Below, one piece after another: positions 52,591 through 63,442 of a stretch of 64,000 bases of DNA. Within the stretch, counting starts at the first letter, position 1, and every line of letters starts with the position of its first letter. Under the pieces are notes generated by a model that saw only the letters and a list, made by a program, of their open reading frames with translations, searched no databases and was not told the DNA's origin. This DNA comes from Methylocystis iwaonis (GTDB lineage: Bacteria; Pseudomonadota; Alphaproteobacteria; Rhizobiales; Beijerinckiaceae): the NCBI RefSeq assembly GCF_027925385.1, contig NZ_AP027144.1:1-64000 (forward strand), written 5' to 3'. Both the position numbers and the translations under genes were made by a program.

Positions 52591-53322
52591 TCAGGCGCGG
52601 TTTTTGAAGCGCCAGCTTTCGTTGCCGGTTTCGACGATGTCGCAGTGATGGGTGAGGCGATCGAGCAGCGCGGTCGTCATCTTGGCGTCGACGAAGACGC
52701 TGGGCCATTCGCCGAAGGCGAGATTGGTGGTGACGATCACCGAGGTGCGCTCATAGAGCCGGCTGACGAGGTGGAACAGGAGCTGGCCGCCCGCCTGCGC
52801 GAAGGGCAGATAGCCGAGTTCGTCGAGAACAACGAAGTCCATGCGGGTGAGGTAGTCGGCGATGCGCCCCTGGCGTCCAGCGCGGGTCTCCGCCTCGAGG
52901 CGATTGACGAGATCGACCGTATTGAAGAAGCGCCCGCGCAGGCCGGCGCGAATGCAGCTTCGGGCAATGGCGATGGCGAGATGCGTCTTGCCAGTTCCTG
53001 TGCCGCCGACGAGAACAATGTTTCGCTGCTGACCGACGAAGGCCCCGCTGGCGAGATCGCGCACCAGGGTTTCGTTGACTGTCGCCCCGTCGAAGTCGAA
53101 GTCGTCGATGTCTTTCGCCAAGGGCAGCTTGGCGATCGTCATCTGATATTTGATCGAGCGGGCGTGCTTTTCGGCGATTTCGGCTTTGAGAAGGTCGCCC
53201 ACGATCTGCGGCGGCTCATGCTGCCGCTTGATGCCCGTCGCCATCACCTCGTCGTAAGCGCTCCTCATGCCATGGAGCTTGAGTTCTCCCATCAAATCGA
53301 AGATTTGCGTGCGTTCCATCAT
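52591..53322 (-). CDS. istB: IS21 helper ATPase IstB
   Basis: This 243-residue AAA+ ATPase has Walker [10 protein letters not shown] near residue 105 and [10 protein letters not shown] as Walker B. It supports IstA in target choice. Its start overlaps the istA stop (TGATG). Confidence 0.95.
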   Translation of the reverse strand: MMERTQIFDLMGELKLHGMRSAYDEVMATGIKRQHEPPQIVGDLLKAEIAEKHARSIKYQMTIAKLPLAKDIDDFDFDGATVNETLVRDLASGAFVGQQRNIVLVGGTGTGKTHLAIAIARSCIRAGLRGRFFNTVDLVNRLEAETRAGRQGRIADYLTRMDFVVLDELGYLPFAQAGGQLLFHLVSRLYERTSVIVTTNLAFGEWPSVFVDAKMTTALLDRLTHHCDIVETGNESWRFKNRA

Positions 53323-54821
53323 CAGCCCGAACTCCTCAGTTGGTCGTATCTTGCGCAATCGGCGAGAGGGGCGTGCCGGAGCGTCAGGGCGTCCGGCGTG
53401 AGGATGGTCAGCGGCGGGCCGGGATCGCGGCGACGCGCCAGAATGTTGAGAATGACGTCGGCGGAATGAACGCCCTGATCAGCCGCCTCGGTGCAGGCGG
53501 CTTCGACCGCTGGCAGTCCGTCGTCGAGAACGGCGGCGAGGATTTTCACCATCTGCCGATCGCCGTCGGCGGAGCCCGCGAGCTTGCGGCGGATCTTCTC
53601 CATGGCGGACGGCAGCACCCAGTCCTTGAACGGCGCGCCGTTCCTCAGGGCGCCCGGCTTCCTCGCCAGCACGGGCACGTAATGCCAAGGGTCATAGGCC
53701 GTCTCGTCTCGGCCAAAGCGCCTACGGTGTTCGGCGACGACAATCCCGTCCTGCCGAATGATGATGCGGTCGGCATAGGCCTGGACTTCGACGGGCCGGC
53801 CCACGGCGCTGGCCTTCACCGAGTATTTGTTGCTGTCGAAGCGGACCAGGCAGGTCTTCGACACCGCCGCGCTCACCGCATGGAAGCCGTCGAAGCGGCC
53901 CCGCAACGGCACGAGCTTTGGGCGCTCCTCCTCGAAGGCCTCCCAGATTGTTTTATCGGCAATCTCGGGATGGCGATGCGCTTTGGCGTAGGCGACGCAT
54001 TTGTCGAGCAGCCAGGCGTTCAACTCGTCGTAACTCTTAAACCTCAGACGCGGCGTGAAGAAGCGCTCGCGCACCAAGCCGACCTGGTTTTCGACCTGGC
54101 CTTTCTCCCAGCCAGACGCCGGCGTGCAGGCCACGGGCTCGACGAGGTAATGCCCGCACATCTGGAGGAAGCGGCGGTTGTATTGCCGCTCCTTGCCGAC
54201 GAAGATCGTCTCCACCGCCGTCTTCATGTTGTCGTAGATGCCGCGCGCGCAAGCGCCCTTGAAAAAGGCGAAGGCGCGATCGTGCGCGTCGAACACCATC
54301 TCTTGCGTCTCGCGCGGATAGGCGCGGACGAACGGCATGCGGCTATGGCAAAGCCGCATGTGGGCGACCTTCACGGTCACCGTCGCGCCGTTCAGCACGA
54401 CGACTTCGTGGCTCCAGTCGAACTGATAGGCCTCGCCCGGGGAAAAGGTCAGCGGCACATAGGCCTGGGCCAGGGCGGCGCCGCGTTCCTTGCGCCAGTT
54501 TTTCGCGTAGCGGCGGACAGCGTCGTAGCTTCCGTCATAGCCAATCCCGCGCAGCTCCTCGTAAAGCCGGACAAGCGTCAGCCGTTCCCGAGGCGCCTTT
54601 GCCTCGTTCTCCGATAGGAGCCCTTCCAGTTGCTCCCGCCAGGGGCCAATCTTGGGAAGCGGCTGCGTCTCGCGTTCGTAGCGGAACTCCGTCGCGTCCG
54701 ACCGAACGACCTTGCGCACCACCTTCCGCGACACGCGCAGCTCGCGACAGATCTCCTTGATCGGCTTCTTCTGGGAAAAATAGGCGCGCCGTATCTTCGC
54801 AATCGTTTCCACAACCAGCAT
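53322..54821 (-). CDS. istA: IS21 transposase IstA
   Basis: This 499-residue transposase has an N-terminal helix-turn-helix ([21 protein letters not shown]) and a DDE core ([36 protein letters not shown]). It is full length. Confidence 0.95.
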   Translation of the reverse strand: MLVVETIAKIRRAYFSQKKPIKEICRELRVSRKVVRKVVRSDATEFRYERETQPLPKIGPWREQLEGLLSENEAKAPRERLTLVRLYEELRGIGYDGSYDAVRRYAKNWRKERGAALAQAYVPLTFSPGEAYQFDWSHEVVVLNGATVTVKVAHMRLCHSRMPFVRAYPRETQEMVFDAHDRAFAFFKGACARGIYDNMKTAVETIFVGKERQYNRRFLQMCGHYLVEPVACTPASGWEKGQVENQVGLVRERFFTPRLRFKSYDELNAWLLDKCVAYAKAHRHPEIADKTIWEAFEEERPKLVPLRGRFDGFHAVSAAVSKTCLVRFDSNKYSVKASAVGRPVEVQAYADRIIIRQDGIVVAEHRRRFGRDETAYDPWHYVPVLARKPGALRNGAPFKDWVLPSAMEKIRRKLAGSADGDRQMVKILAAVLDDGLPAVEAACTEAADQGVHSADVILNILARRRDPGPPLTILTPDALTLRHAPLADCARYDQLRSSG

Positions 54822-54933
54822 CCCAACCCCGGCCTCCCTCGAAAAAGGAGGCCAATGTGGACCCTCAGCCCCGGGGTCCCGATTGGATGCCGATCACCCC
54901 GAAAACGGGGTCCTTATTCCACGCCGATTCACA

Positions 54934-55237
54934 CGCTCGGCATTATTCGCGTAACCAACTGGTGACCTCGTTGGTCGTCTACGCCCAACAACAGGGCGTG
55001 ACGAGCTACACCGGCGTGGCAGAGAAGGCATGGTTCGAGCAAATTCAGAACTTTGGTTGGAAATGTCGCGCGCTTGGCCCTTGCAATGGCCTTGAGCCCA
55101 CGGCTCTGGTCGCCCTGCAGATCGAGATTGAAGACGATACGCTGGCCCGGCTGCAGGACGGTGGCGTCTATGCGCCGTGTCAATTCCGTACGCTGTATTC
55201 GAGGGATGTGCTGAATGGTTGGGAGATGGGGCAATGA
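54934..55237 (+). pseudogene. luxI-family AHL synthase, 3-prime fragment
   Basis: After the IS21 end the frame reads NQLVTSLVVYAQQQGVTSYTG, then VAEKAWFEQIQNFGWKCRALG and ALVALQIEIED, which matches the C-terminal half of acyl-homoserine-lactone synthases. The N-terminal half with the Arg/Phe/Trp active-site residues is absent and is not found left of the IS. Its stop overlaps the start of the dioxygenase gene, so the two formed an operon. Confidence 0.8.
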
Positions 55238-56226
55238 TCGCTTCCGAACTCTTGAAGAGGCCAGTCGCCGAACTCTCACCGCACCTCGAAGGACTACGCA
55301 GACATGGATATTGCTTAGCGCGCGACATTCTGCCGGCTCCGACCCTGACCGCCCTCTCCGAGGACATCGGCGATTGTTTCGAAAACACCCCGTTTTGTCT
55401 TGGTGGTTTCTACGGCGAGCGAACCAAGCGTTTCGGCTCGCTGCTAGCTCGGTCGACGCATGCGGAGGCACTCGTCTGCCACCCGTTGATGCTCGGTCTA
55501 GCGGCGTCAATCCTGGGGCCGTGGTGCGACACCATTCAGTTGAACCTGATGCAGGCGATCGAGTTACATCCAGGGGCGCTGCCACAATTTCCGCACCGAG
55601 ATCAGGACATGTGGCGCGGCCCTGTGGGTGCGGTCGAATATCTTGTCAACGTCATCTGGCCCTTGACGTCTTTTAAGGAGTCGAACGGGGCGACCATCAT
55701 CTGGCCCGATAGCCATGGTGTGCAGGCGCTCGAACCGACCCCTACTTACGCTCCAATCGTTGTCGAATGTGACCCGGGCTCGGCGATCATCTTCTTGGGC
55801 TCGACACTCCATGGGGCTGGTGGCAACCGCAGCCAAGACGTTCGCCGAGGTGTAATTGTCAGCTACTGCCTGGGTTGGCTGAAGCCGTATGAGAACCAAT
55901 GGTTGGTCTATCCCCCGCAAGTCGCCCGGAGATTCAGGCCCGAGTTGGCTCAACTGATAGGTTACGTACAACATCGTCCAAACCTCGGGAACTACGAGGG
56001 CCAGTCTCCGGAGGTGTTGTTGCAAGACAAGATTCCGGCCCATTTTTCTGCCGCCGACGCACTTCGTCCAGATCAGGCGGCGGCCGTGGCTGACTTCGTC
56101 GCACGTCAGAGGGCCGCGACGGCCTCTCGGCACGATGAACTGCGAGCTCATCAAGTCGAACCGCCGATGGAGTTTCCGACTGTGCGATCGGCGGATCCAT
56201 ACCAGGGATCTCAGGAATCCTATTGA
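55234..56226 (+). CDS. Phytanoyl-CoA dioxygenase-family oxygenase
   Basis: This 330-residue Fe(II)/2-oxoglutarate enzyme has the iron triad HxD at 121-123 (FPHRDQDMW) and distal His at 193 (TLHGAGG), with a candidate 2OG-binding Arg at 204-205. Family members hydroxylate small molecules or acyl chains. Start 55234 overlaps the luxI stop, so a substrate made by the LuxI enzyme, or a related acyl signal, is plausible. With luxI broken its expression and role are uncertain. Confidence 0.88.
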   Translation: MIASELLKRPVAELSPHLEGLRRHGYCLARDILPAPTLTALSEDIGDCFENTPFCLGGFYGERTKRFGSLLARSTHAEALVCHPLMLGLAASILGPWCDTIQLNLMQAIELHPGALPQFPHRDQDMWRGPVGAVEYLVNVIWPLTSFKESNGATIIWPDSHGVQALEPTPTYAPIVVECDPGSAIIFLGSTLHGAGGNRSQDVRRGVIVSYCLGWLKPYENQWLVYPPQVARRFRPELAQLIGYVQHRPNLGNYEGQSPEVLLQDKIPAHFSAADALRPDQAAAVADFVARQRAATASRHDELRAHQVEPPMEFPTVRSADPYQGSQESY

Positions 56227-56585
56227 AGGGCTTCGCTTTGACCAATGCTAGAAAGACGCGCACCTTTGTCAGCGCAATACACGCTCGAGCTCCGCCCGAC
56301 CTCGACCGTCGACATTCTGCAACCGCGATCCTCGAGGCCGGTCGACAGCCTGTAGATCCATAGCCCGCCGTCCGGATTGAGCATGCCTCGACGACAGTAG
56401 GGTCTTCGAGAAAGCTCGCTATGGCTGGTCCGAGCGCGGCGCGCACGCGTGCCGCCCTTGAGCCTGCGAATGGAGAAGAGGTGCTGATAAACCGCTGCGC
56501 TTCAGTCGATCGCGCGAAGGCAAATTTACGATAATTAGAAAAGGCAAGGAACCGGAGTAATCAAGAGTGTGAATATCTATGGCAT

Positions 56586-56624
56586 GCGGCGGATTTCCGG
56601 CCCATATCGCCGGAAATCCGCCGC
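56586..56624. terminator. Strong 16-bp hairpin
   Basis: Arms at 56586-56601 and 56609-56624 are perfectly complementary (GCGGCGGATTTCCGGC and its complement) with a 7-nt loop, between convergent genes. No long T-run follows, so it may instead be a repeat extragenic palindrome. The rest of 56227-56638 shows no gene. Confidence 0.65.
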
Positions 56625-56638
56625 TCTTGTCGTTTGCC

Positions 56639-57235
56639 TCACTTCGAAATATATAGCTGACTGATATTGGTGCCGATTTGGTCGAAGGTCGTGACGATCT
56701 GGCTCGATGATGTGAGGAAAAAGAATTTTGTGCTGTCGCTGGCGCATTGCTGAAGGAGCGGAGAAAGTGGCGTCCCGTCGGTACTGACCTCCACCGTATA
56801 GATCGTTATTCCGGCCGCCTTGATGTTGTTGCAGGTCATCGTCTGGCGCGCGTCGATTTGTGATTGTCTAGAATACCAACGATCCTGCGTATTGAGGCCA
56901 TCGCTGAGCAGGATGATAATCTGCTTGTAGGTGTAGTTCGGGTCCATCGCTGGTGCGGTAAACGGACCGCCGCCCGCGAGCGACATCCAGCCGAGCGCGA
57001 GGCCGATGGCCTGATTGGTATTGCCGTTGGGTTGCATCGCGTTGACCACGCTTTGCATCGTCGTCCAGTTGTAATTCAGACCCACCGCGGCTTGTGGGCA
57101 TGAGCTATATTGCTCAGCAGAAAACAACGTTGCGGGGTTCGCAGTCGTGGGCAAAACGACATTGGTGTCATAGTTGCCAGGATCGGGAGCCGCTTCGTCG
57201 CCCCGGTCCTGTACGCAGCCGTTCCATGTGTTGTG
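56639..57235 (-). pseudogene. tadG-like vWA protein, C-terminal fragment
   Basis: The frame runs from a transposon end at 57235 through DPHNTWNGCVQDRGDEA to the end. It shows the C-terminal part of a Tad pilus TadG with a von Willebrand A domain (IIILLSDGLNTQDRWY, ITIYTVEVSTDG, FFFLTSSSQI). The N-terminal portion is missing. It is chromosomal-type cargo unlike the plasmid genes and marks a rearranged segment. Confidence 0.8.
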
Positions 57236-58150
57236 GGGGTCATCGTGGAATCTTCCACAAAACGCACTCTAAGCCGCATCAAGGAAGTCGGCGCGGGGGC
57301 TTCGTAGGGGGCGGAAGGTGTTTTGAAGGGGCTCGGCCGGCCAGACGTAATCGCCGTTGAACGCAATGTGCTCCCACCCGAGCGGAGCGATGTGGGCAAC
57401 GAGTTCGTCGGGGACGGTTTCGCCGCGGGAACGCAGCTCGTCGACGGCTCGTCCGAGATAGACGGTGTTCCAGAGAACGATGGCGGCGACCGCGAGATTG
57501 AGGCCCGAGGCGCGGTAGCTTTGGTTCTCGAACGTCCGATCGCGGATCTCGCCAAGGCGATGAAAGAACACAGCCCTCTTGAGGGCATGATGCGCCTCGC
57601 CCTTGTTGAGGCCGGCGTTGGCGCGGCGGCGCAGCGCGGGGTCGCTGATCCAGTCGAGCGTGAACAGCGTGCGCTCCAGACGACCGATTTCCCGGAGTGC
57701 CTTGGCGAGCGCGTTTTGCCGCGGATAGGCGGCGAGCCGGCGCATGAGCGCCGAAGGCGCGACGGTTCCAGCCTTGATCGACGCGCCCGAGCGCAGGATT
57801 TCGTCCCAGTTGTCGCCGACGACACGCATGTCAACCGCGCCACCGATGATCGAAGTGAGCGCTTTGTATTCCGCGTGGGTGTCCAGGACATAGAGCCTTC
57901 TATCGGCGAGATCGCGGATGCGCGGCGCGAAGCGGAAGCTTAAGAGGCAGCACAGGCCGAACACGTGGTCGATGGCTCCGGCGGTGTCGGTATAGTGCTC
58001 GCGAATGTCGAGCGCGCTTTCATGATGCAGCAGGCCGTCGAGAATATGGGCCGCCTCGCTGGCGTTGGCGGCGATGACCTTGGTGTTGAACGGCGCGTAG
58101 CGATCGGAGACGTGGGTGTAGAACTTCACGCCCGGCTCCGAGCCGTATTT
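57236..58150 (-). mobile_element. Tn3-family remnant inserted in tadG
   Basis: A 38-bp Tn3-type end (57236-57273, starting GGGGTCATCG and ending CTCTAAG) borders tadG. The remnant holds only the 3-prime part of its tnpA, cut at 58150 by a second Tn3-family element. The other end of this remnant is not seen in the window. Confidence 0.85.
57269..58150 (-). pseudogene. Tn3-family transposase, C-terminal fragment
   Basis: The frame reads PKYGSEPGVKFYTHVSDRYAPF at the break, then the Tn3 DDE C-terminal region (LRRRANAGLNKGEAHHALKRAVFFHRLGEI, AAIVLWNTVYL, PLGWEHIAFNGDY). Its stop lies within the terminal repeat. The N-terminal two thirds are missing. It is a different lineage from the tnpA at 58919-61776, with moderate similarity. 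Confidence 0.88.
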
Positions 58151-58178
58151 GGGGTCGTTTGCGGGAGGGGGCGGAATC

Positions 58179-58793
58179 CTACGCTAAGCCGAGGACGCGC
58201 TTTCCGTAATCTCTGAGTTCGCCGTTGGGGCCGACATATCGATAGAGGGTTACACGCTCGATCCCGAGTTCCGCGCAAAGGGCGGAGACCGAGGTGTCGC
58301 GTTCGACCATGGCGGCCTGAGCCAGGCGGACCTGGGCTTTGGTGAGGGCAAATTTCCGGCCGCCCTTGCGGCCCCGCGCCCTCGCCGCGGCGAGGCCTGT
58401 CAGGGTCCGTTCACGGATCAGATCGCGTTCGAACTCAGCCAGAGTGGCGAAGATGCCGAAGATCATCCGACCAGAGGAAGTGGTCGTATCGATCTGCGCC
58501 CCTTTTCCGGTGAGCACTCTCAGACCGACGTCCCGATCCGACAGATCCTGAACGGTGTTGACCAGATGGGTCAGCGTTCGCCCGAGCCGGTCCAGCTTCC
58601 AAACGACAAGCACATCGCCCGCCCGCAACGCGCGCAGGCAAGCCTCGAGACCGGGCCGATTATCGCGGCTCCCGGACGCGCGATCCTCGTAAATCTGGTC
58701 TTCTAGAACGCCGGCGACACGCAGGGCGTCGTGCTGCAGGTCGAGCGACTGCGAGCCGTCGGCTTTCGAGACGCGGGCATATCCGATCAGCAT
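58179..58793 (-). CDS. tnpR: Tn3-family resolvase
   Basis: This 204-residue serine resolvase has MLIGYARVSKADGSQ (catalytic Ser), WKLDRLGRTL, EFERDLIRERT and a C-terminal helix-turn-helix (VSALCAELGIERVTLYRYV). It is intact; its stop codon is inside the left terminal repeat. It would resolve cointegrates at the adjacent res. Confidence 0.95.
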   Translation of the reverse strand: MLIGYARVSKADGSQSLDLQHDALRVAGVLEDQIYEDRASGSRDNRPGLEACLRALRAGDVLVVWKLDRLGRTLTHLVNTVQDLSDRDVGLRVLTGKGAQIDTTTSSGRMIFGIFATLAEFERDLIRERTLTGLAAARARGRKGGRKFALTKAQVRLAQAAMVERDTSVSALCAELGIERVTLYRYVGPNGELRDYGKRVLGLA

Positions 58794-58852
58794 GTTTCAC
58801 AAACGATGGTTTGGGGCGCCGGCGGCGCCCGAGCTGTTCTGGCGCCCAAATA

Positions 58853-58890
58853 TGTATCTTAAGACGTATCTTAAACAAGGCGTCTTAAAC
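58853..58890. promoter_or_regulatory. Transposon res site (partial)
   Basis: Between tnpR and tnpA there are three spaced half-sites of the form GTATCTTAA / GCGTCTTAA, as expected for resolvase binding. Both promoters should also lie in 58794-58918. Confidence 0.6.
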
Positions 58891-58918
58891 CGCGAGCAAA
58901 ATTGAAAAAGGAACACAC

Positions 58919-61776
58919 ATGCCGCGCCGGATCGTGCTGACGCCTCGGCAAAGAGAAGCGCTTCTGTGCCTGCCGACCGAGCCGGCGGAACTGCTCATCC
59001 ATTACACGCTCAGCGACGAGGATATCGCTCACATCAAACGGCGACGGCGGCCCCATAACAAATACGGTTTCACGCTGCAGCTTTGCGCGCTGCGCTATCC
59101 AGGGCGCATTCTGGCGCCGGGGGAACTGATCCCGAAAGAGGTTCTGGAGTTTATCGGAGCGCAGCTCGGCCTGCGCGCCGACGATCTCGCCGATTACGCC
59201 GTGCGCGAGGAGACACGCCACGAGCATCTTGCCGAGCTGCGCAGGATTTACGGATTCCGTTCCTTTTCAGGGCGCATCGCCCGCGACCTGCGAGACTGGC
59301 TTGGCCGCGAAGCCGAGCTCGCGGCGTCGAACGAGGACCTGGTTCGCCGGTTCGTGAACGAATGCCGCCAATCTCGCACGATCCTTCCTGCAATATCGAC
59401 GATCGAGCGCTTGTCCGTCGATGCGTTGGTCGAAAAGCCGAATAGCCGATCGGTTGAGCCCTGAGGTCCGGGAGCGATTGCTGCGTCTCCTCGAAGAGAC
59501 GGTCGATGAACGGGTGACGCGCTATGTCTGGCTTCGGCAATTCGAGCCCGGCGCCAATTCGTCAGCCGCCAATCGACTGCTCGACCGTCTGGAATACTTG
59601 GAAGGCCTCCCTCTGCCGGACGGCCTTTTGGTCGGCGTGCCAGTCCATCGGGTTACGCGTCTGCGCAGACAAGGGGAGCGCTATTATGCCGATGGCATGC
59701 GCGACCTGCCGATGGATAGACGGCTCGCGATTCTCGCCGTCTGTGCGGCGGAATGGCTGTCCATGCTCGCCGACGCCGTTGTCGAAACGCACGATCGCAT
59801 CGTCGGAAAGCTCTACGATCTTCAGAGCGGCTTTGCGAGGCAAAGGTCTCGGACGAAAAGAGCGCCATCCGCGACACGTTGAAAACCTTCGCAGAAATAG
59901 GCGGCGCCTTGGTTGGCGCGCAAGACGATGGCGCGTCGCTCGAAGAGGTCATCGCTGCGAAGCCGGGCTGGGAACGGTTCAGGTCTCTCGTCGCCACAGC
60001 GGTCGGGCTGAGCACGACGATGGCCGCCGAGCCGCTCGATCATGTGCTGGACGGCTATGCCCGCTTTCGCCGCTACGCTCCGAGAATGTTGGGCTTGTTG
60101 AAGATGGAGGCCGCGCCCGTCGCCGCGCCGCTCTTGGCGGCGGTGGACGTCTTGCGGAATGGGTCGAAACGCGAACGATCGACGGACTTCTTGCGCCGGG
60201 CTCAAAATGGCGCCGTCATCTGCGCGTCCAGCCCGACGGGGATTTCCGGCTGTGGGAGGTCGCCGTGCTGTTCCATCTCCGCGACGCCTTCCGATCCGGC
60301 GACATCTGGCTCGCGCGTTCACGCCGGTATGGCGACATCAAGCAAACCCTCGTCTCGACGCAAGCGGTCACGCAAGCTCGTCTCGTCGCGCCTTTGCGGC
60401 CCGAGGAATGGCTTTCAGACCGGCGATCACGGCTCGGAACGCGCCTGAAAGACCTCGGCCGCGCCGCTCGCGCCGGCGCAATTCCCGGCGGCGCCATTGA
60501 GAATGGCGTCCTCCATGTCGAAAGGCTCGAGGCCTCTTCCCCGGAGGGGGTGGATGATCTGGTCCTCGACTTCTACGGCCAAATGCCGCGCGCCCGAATC
60601 ACCGATCTCTTGTTGGAGGTGGACGCCAGCACCGCATTCTCCGAGGCGTTCAGGCATCTCCGGACCGGAGAGCCCTGCGCCGATCGGATCGGCTTGATGA
60701 ATGTCCTCCTGGCGGAAGGCGTCAATCTCGGTCTGCGGAAGATGGCCGAGGCCACCAACACTCATAGCCATTGGGAGTTGATCCGCTTGGCGCGTTGGCA
60801 TGTCGAAGGCGAGGCCTACGATCGCGCATTGGCCATGGTGGTTGAAGCTCAGGCCGGGCTTCCGATGGCCGCCTTTTGGGGGAGGGGCGCATCTGCTTCG
60901 AGCGATGGACAGTTCTTTGTCGCCTCTGAACAGGGCGAGGCCATGAACCTGGTCAATGCGAAATACGGCAACACGCCAGGGCTCAAGGCGTACAGCCATG
61001 TCTCGGATCAATATGCTCCGTTCGCGACCCAGGTGATCCCTGCCACCGCCAGCGAAGCGCCGTATATCCTCGACGGCCTGCTCATGAACGACGCGGGCCG
61101 AGCACTTCGCCGACACCGGCGGATTCACCGATCACGTTTTCGCGGCATGCGCGCTTCTCGGCTACAAGTTCGCCCCTCGCATTCGTGACCTTCCGTCGAA
61201 GAGGCTCTATGTCTTTGATCCCGCCGAGGCCCCGGCCGAACTGCGTCCGTTGATCGGCGGCAAAATCAATCAGGCGCTCATCGAGCGCAACTGGCCAGAC
61301 ATACTGCGCATCGCCGCCACCATCGCAGCAGGGACGGTCGCTCCCAGCCAGATATTGCGGAAGCTCGCGTCCTATTCCCGACAGAACGAGCTCTCATGCG
61401 CCTTGCGTGAAGTCGGCCGCGTCGAGCGAACCCTTTTCATGATCGACTGGATCATGGACGCCGACATTCGGCGACGAGCGCAAATTGGTCTGAACAAGGG
61501 CGAGGCTCACCACGCCTTGAAGCGAGCCGTCAACTTCCATCGGCGCGGCGAAATACGCGACCGCTCTGGCGAAGGCCAGCATTACCGCGTCGCCGGCATG
61601 AACCCCTCGCCGCCATCATCATCTTTTGGAACACGATGAAGCTCGGCGAAATCGTGGGCGCGAGAACGCGCGAGGGCGCGCCCGTGTCACCCGATCTCTT
61701 GGCCCACGTCTCGCCGCTCGGGTGGGAACACATCAATCTCACGGGCGAATATCGCTGGCCAAAAACCTTAGCGTAG
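58919..61776 (+). pseudogene. tnpA: Tn3-family transposase, multiply frameshifted
   Basis: A whole Tn3 transposase can be followed from the DUF4158-type N-terminus (MPRRIVLTPRQREALLCLPT) to the end (WEHINLTGEYRWPKTLA, stop in the terminal repeat). However, it crosses frames about five times, near 59430, 59830, 60150, 61100 and 61605. AAGGA precedes the start. The transposase cannot be functional as written, so the element would move only with help. So many shifts with perfect ends is unusual; local sequencing error should be excluded. Confidence 0.9.
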
Positions 61777-61970
61777 GATTCCGCCCCCTCCCGCAAACGA
61801 CCCCAAATACGCGGATCGGCCGTATCGCGAGGGACGAGCATCCGCGCAATTCATGCGGAGGAAGGTGGTGCGTCGCGGCGAGTTCCTAAGCCGAAAAAGG
61901 TCGTTCATTCGAATGATCGGTGGCTGGCTTCAGGCATAGGGAATGATCCGCTTGGCCGCTTCATCGCCTG

Positions 61971-62178
61971 TCCGCGCCCCTGGCCAAAAGTCGGGATACT
62001 AATCGTTCCTCCCCCGTAATGATTCTATGCACCGTGACGTAAACTCCTTCACGCCACACTACTGGCGTCTGATCGCGAAGCGCATCTAAACTGAAACCCT
62101 TCTCAACTACTTCCTGTAAAGCTTCCAATTGAGCGTTTAATGCATTGACGCGCTTCAGCGCGTATTCGATGCTTTGTC
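61971..62178 (-). pseudogene. Unassigned coding remnant
   Basis: The 582-bp gap 61805-62386 holds one stretch that reads like protein on the minus strand (IEYALKRVNALNAQLEALQE, then FSLDALRDQTPVVWREGVYV and a stop at 61971) but has no ATG. It is probably the tail of a truncated coiled-coil gene. Nothing else is evident in the gap beyond the expected promoter of the next gene. Confidence 0.35.
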
Positions 62179-62386
62179 GAGATCGATGGCGCTACACAAC
62201 TGAACGCCCTCGGATCACCTAAATCCGCCCGCAACTGATTTCAGCTTAGAGAACATCAAGATGAATATCGTCTACAGCTCCTCATAAGTACTCATCTCCC
62301 TTAAAAAAAAACTCCGCTGAACTAGCGTGCCGGCAGCTCAGCCGAACGCAGCGACATTGTCTTGCGCCTTGCACGGAGCGCAGAAA

Positions 62387-63403
62387 ATGATCCCCAATCT
62401 CTGTTCTTTCGTTGGTGACACGCCTCTCGTGGAGCTGGAAGTCCCTTTCCAAAATACGGCCATCAGGCTGTTCGCGAAGTTGGAAATGTTCAACCCCGGA
62501 GGCAGCGTCAAGGACCGGCCGGCATTGTTCATGATCCAGCAAGCGATAGCCGAAGGCAAAATCACCAAAGGTAGCCATTTGGTCGAGAGTTCGTCCGGGA
62601 ATCTCGCCATCGCGATTGCAATGATCGCACGGCAAATGAAGCTGGAGTTTACGGCCGTCATCGATCCCAACATCACGAAAAGCAACCGCGATCTGATCGA
62701 GACTTATGGCGCCAAAATCGAACTGGTCGAAGAGAAGGACGAAGAAGGCGGCTATTTGCGATCGCGAATTCGGCGCGTACGCCGACTTTTGGACGAACTG
62801 CCTAACGCCGTCTGGCTGAACCAGTACGCCAATCCAAACAACCGACGATCTCATTACGAAGGCGTCGGAGCGGAAATTGTACGAGACATGCCGATCGAGC
62901 CGACACACGCCTTTATCGGCGTCAGCACATGCGGAACGATCATGGGGGTGGCTCGTCGACTGCGGGAAGCGTGGCCGACCGTTCGTATCGTGGCTGTCGA
63001 TGTCGTCGGCTCTGTCATATTCGGCTCTCCAGGTGGAAAGAGACGGCTTCCGGGCATCGGCGCCAGCCGTGTTCCAGAACAACTCGACACGTGCGAGATC
63101 GATGAAGTCGTCTATGTGACCGATTGGGAGTCCATGCAGGGTTGCTATCGGCTCGTTCGCGAAGAGGGACTTCTCGCGGGCGGCTCCTCGGGCTCGATTA
63201 TCGCAGCAATCGAAAAAGCGGCCCCTCGCCTTCCGCGAGGCGCCGTCATCGTCACGATCATGCCAGATCGTGGCGAGCGTTATCTCGACACTGTCTACAG
63301 TCGTAACTGGCTACCTGAGAGCGAGCGTGTGCGGCAACCTCTCCGCGAGTCGCACAAAATCCTCGCCAAGATCTCCGAATTGCAAAGCGTCACCCGATCT
63401 TAG
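62387..63403 (+). CDS. sbnA: SbnA-like ACEGA synthase
   Basis: This 338-residue PLP enzyme of the cysteine-synthase fold has the PLP lysine K42 (NPGGSVKDRP), the SSSGNLAIAIA loop and GVSTCGTIMG for the phosphate. SbnA joins O-phosphoserine and glutamate to give N-(2-amino-2-carboxyethyl)-glutamate. ATG 62387 is chosen (GGAGCG upstream) over GTG 62327. The following sbnB gene completes 2,3-diaminopropionate synthesis, the precursor for siderophores such as staphyloferrin B or other natural products. Confidence 0.9.
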   Translation: MIPNLCSFVGDTPLVELEVPFQNTAIRLFAKLEMFNPGGSVKDRPALFMIQQAIAEGKITKGSHLVESSSGNLAIAIAMIARQMKLEFTAVIDPNITKSNRDLIETYGAKIELVEEKDEEGGYLRSRIRRVRRLLDELPNAVWLNQYANPNNRRSHYEGVGAEIVRDMPIEPTHAFIGVSTCGTIMGVARRLREAWPTVRIVAVDVVGSVIFGSPGGKRRLPGIGASRVPEQLDTCEIDEVVYVTDWESMQGCYRLVREEGLLAGGSSGSIIAAIEKAAPRLPRGAVIVTIMPDRGERYLDTVYSRNWLPESERVRQPLRESHKILAKISELQSVTRS

Positions 63404-63442
63404 CCGGCCAAAAATATCTTTCTCTTCCTGAGGTCTTCATCA

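Larger units (their letters stand above)
52440..54933 (-). mobile_element. IS21-family element
   Basis: This 2494-bp element has related ends TGTCAATCAGC (52440) and, reading inward from 54933, TGTGAATCGGC. Subterminal GGGACCCC repeats lie at both ends. It contains intact istA and istB. The flanking bases (GTCTCCAG left, CGCTCGGC right) do not form a target duplication, so the left and right neighbours were probably joined by recombination or deletion after insertion. Confidence 0.9.
58151..61804. mobile_element. Tn3-family transposon with perfect 38-bp ends
   Basis: This 3654-bp element has identical 38-bp inverted repeats (58151-58188 and 61767-61804, starting GGGGTCGTTTGCGGG). It carries a leftward resolvase and a rightward transposase with a res site between them, and no passenger gene. 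It sits in the tnpA of another Tn3-type element. The five bases outside the ends are TATTT and AAATA, inverted rather than direct, so simple insertion with a 5-bp duplication is not what is seen. Confidence 0.95.

Noticed and set aside
52432-54941. Target duplication for IS21
   Set aside because: The eight bases on each side do not match in any offset I tried.
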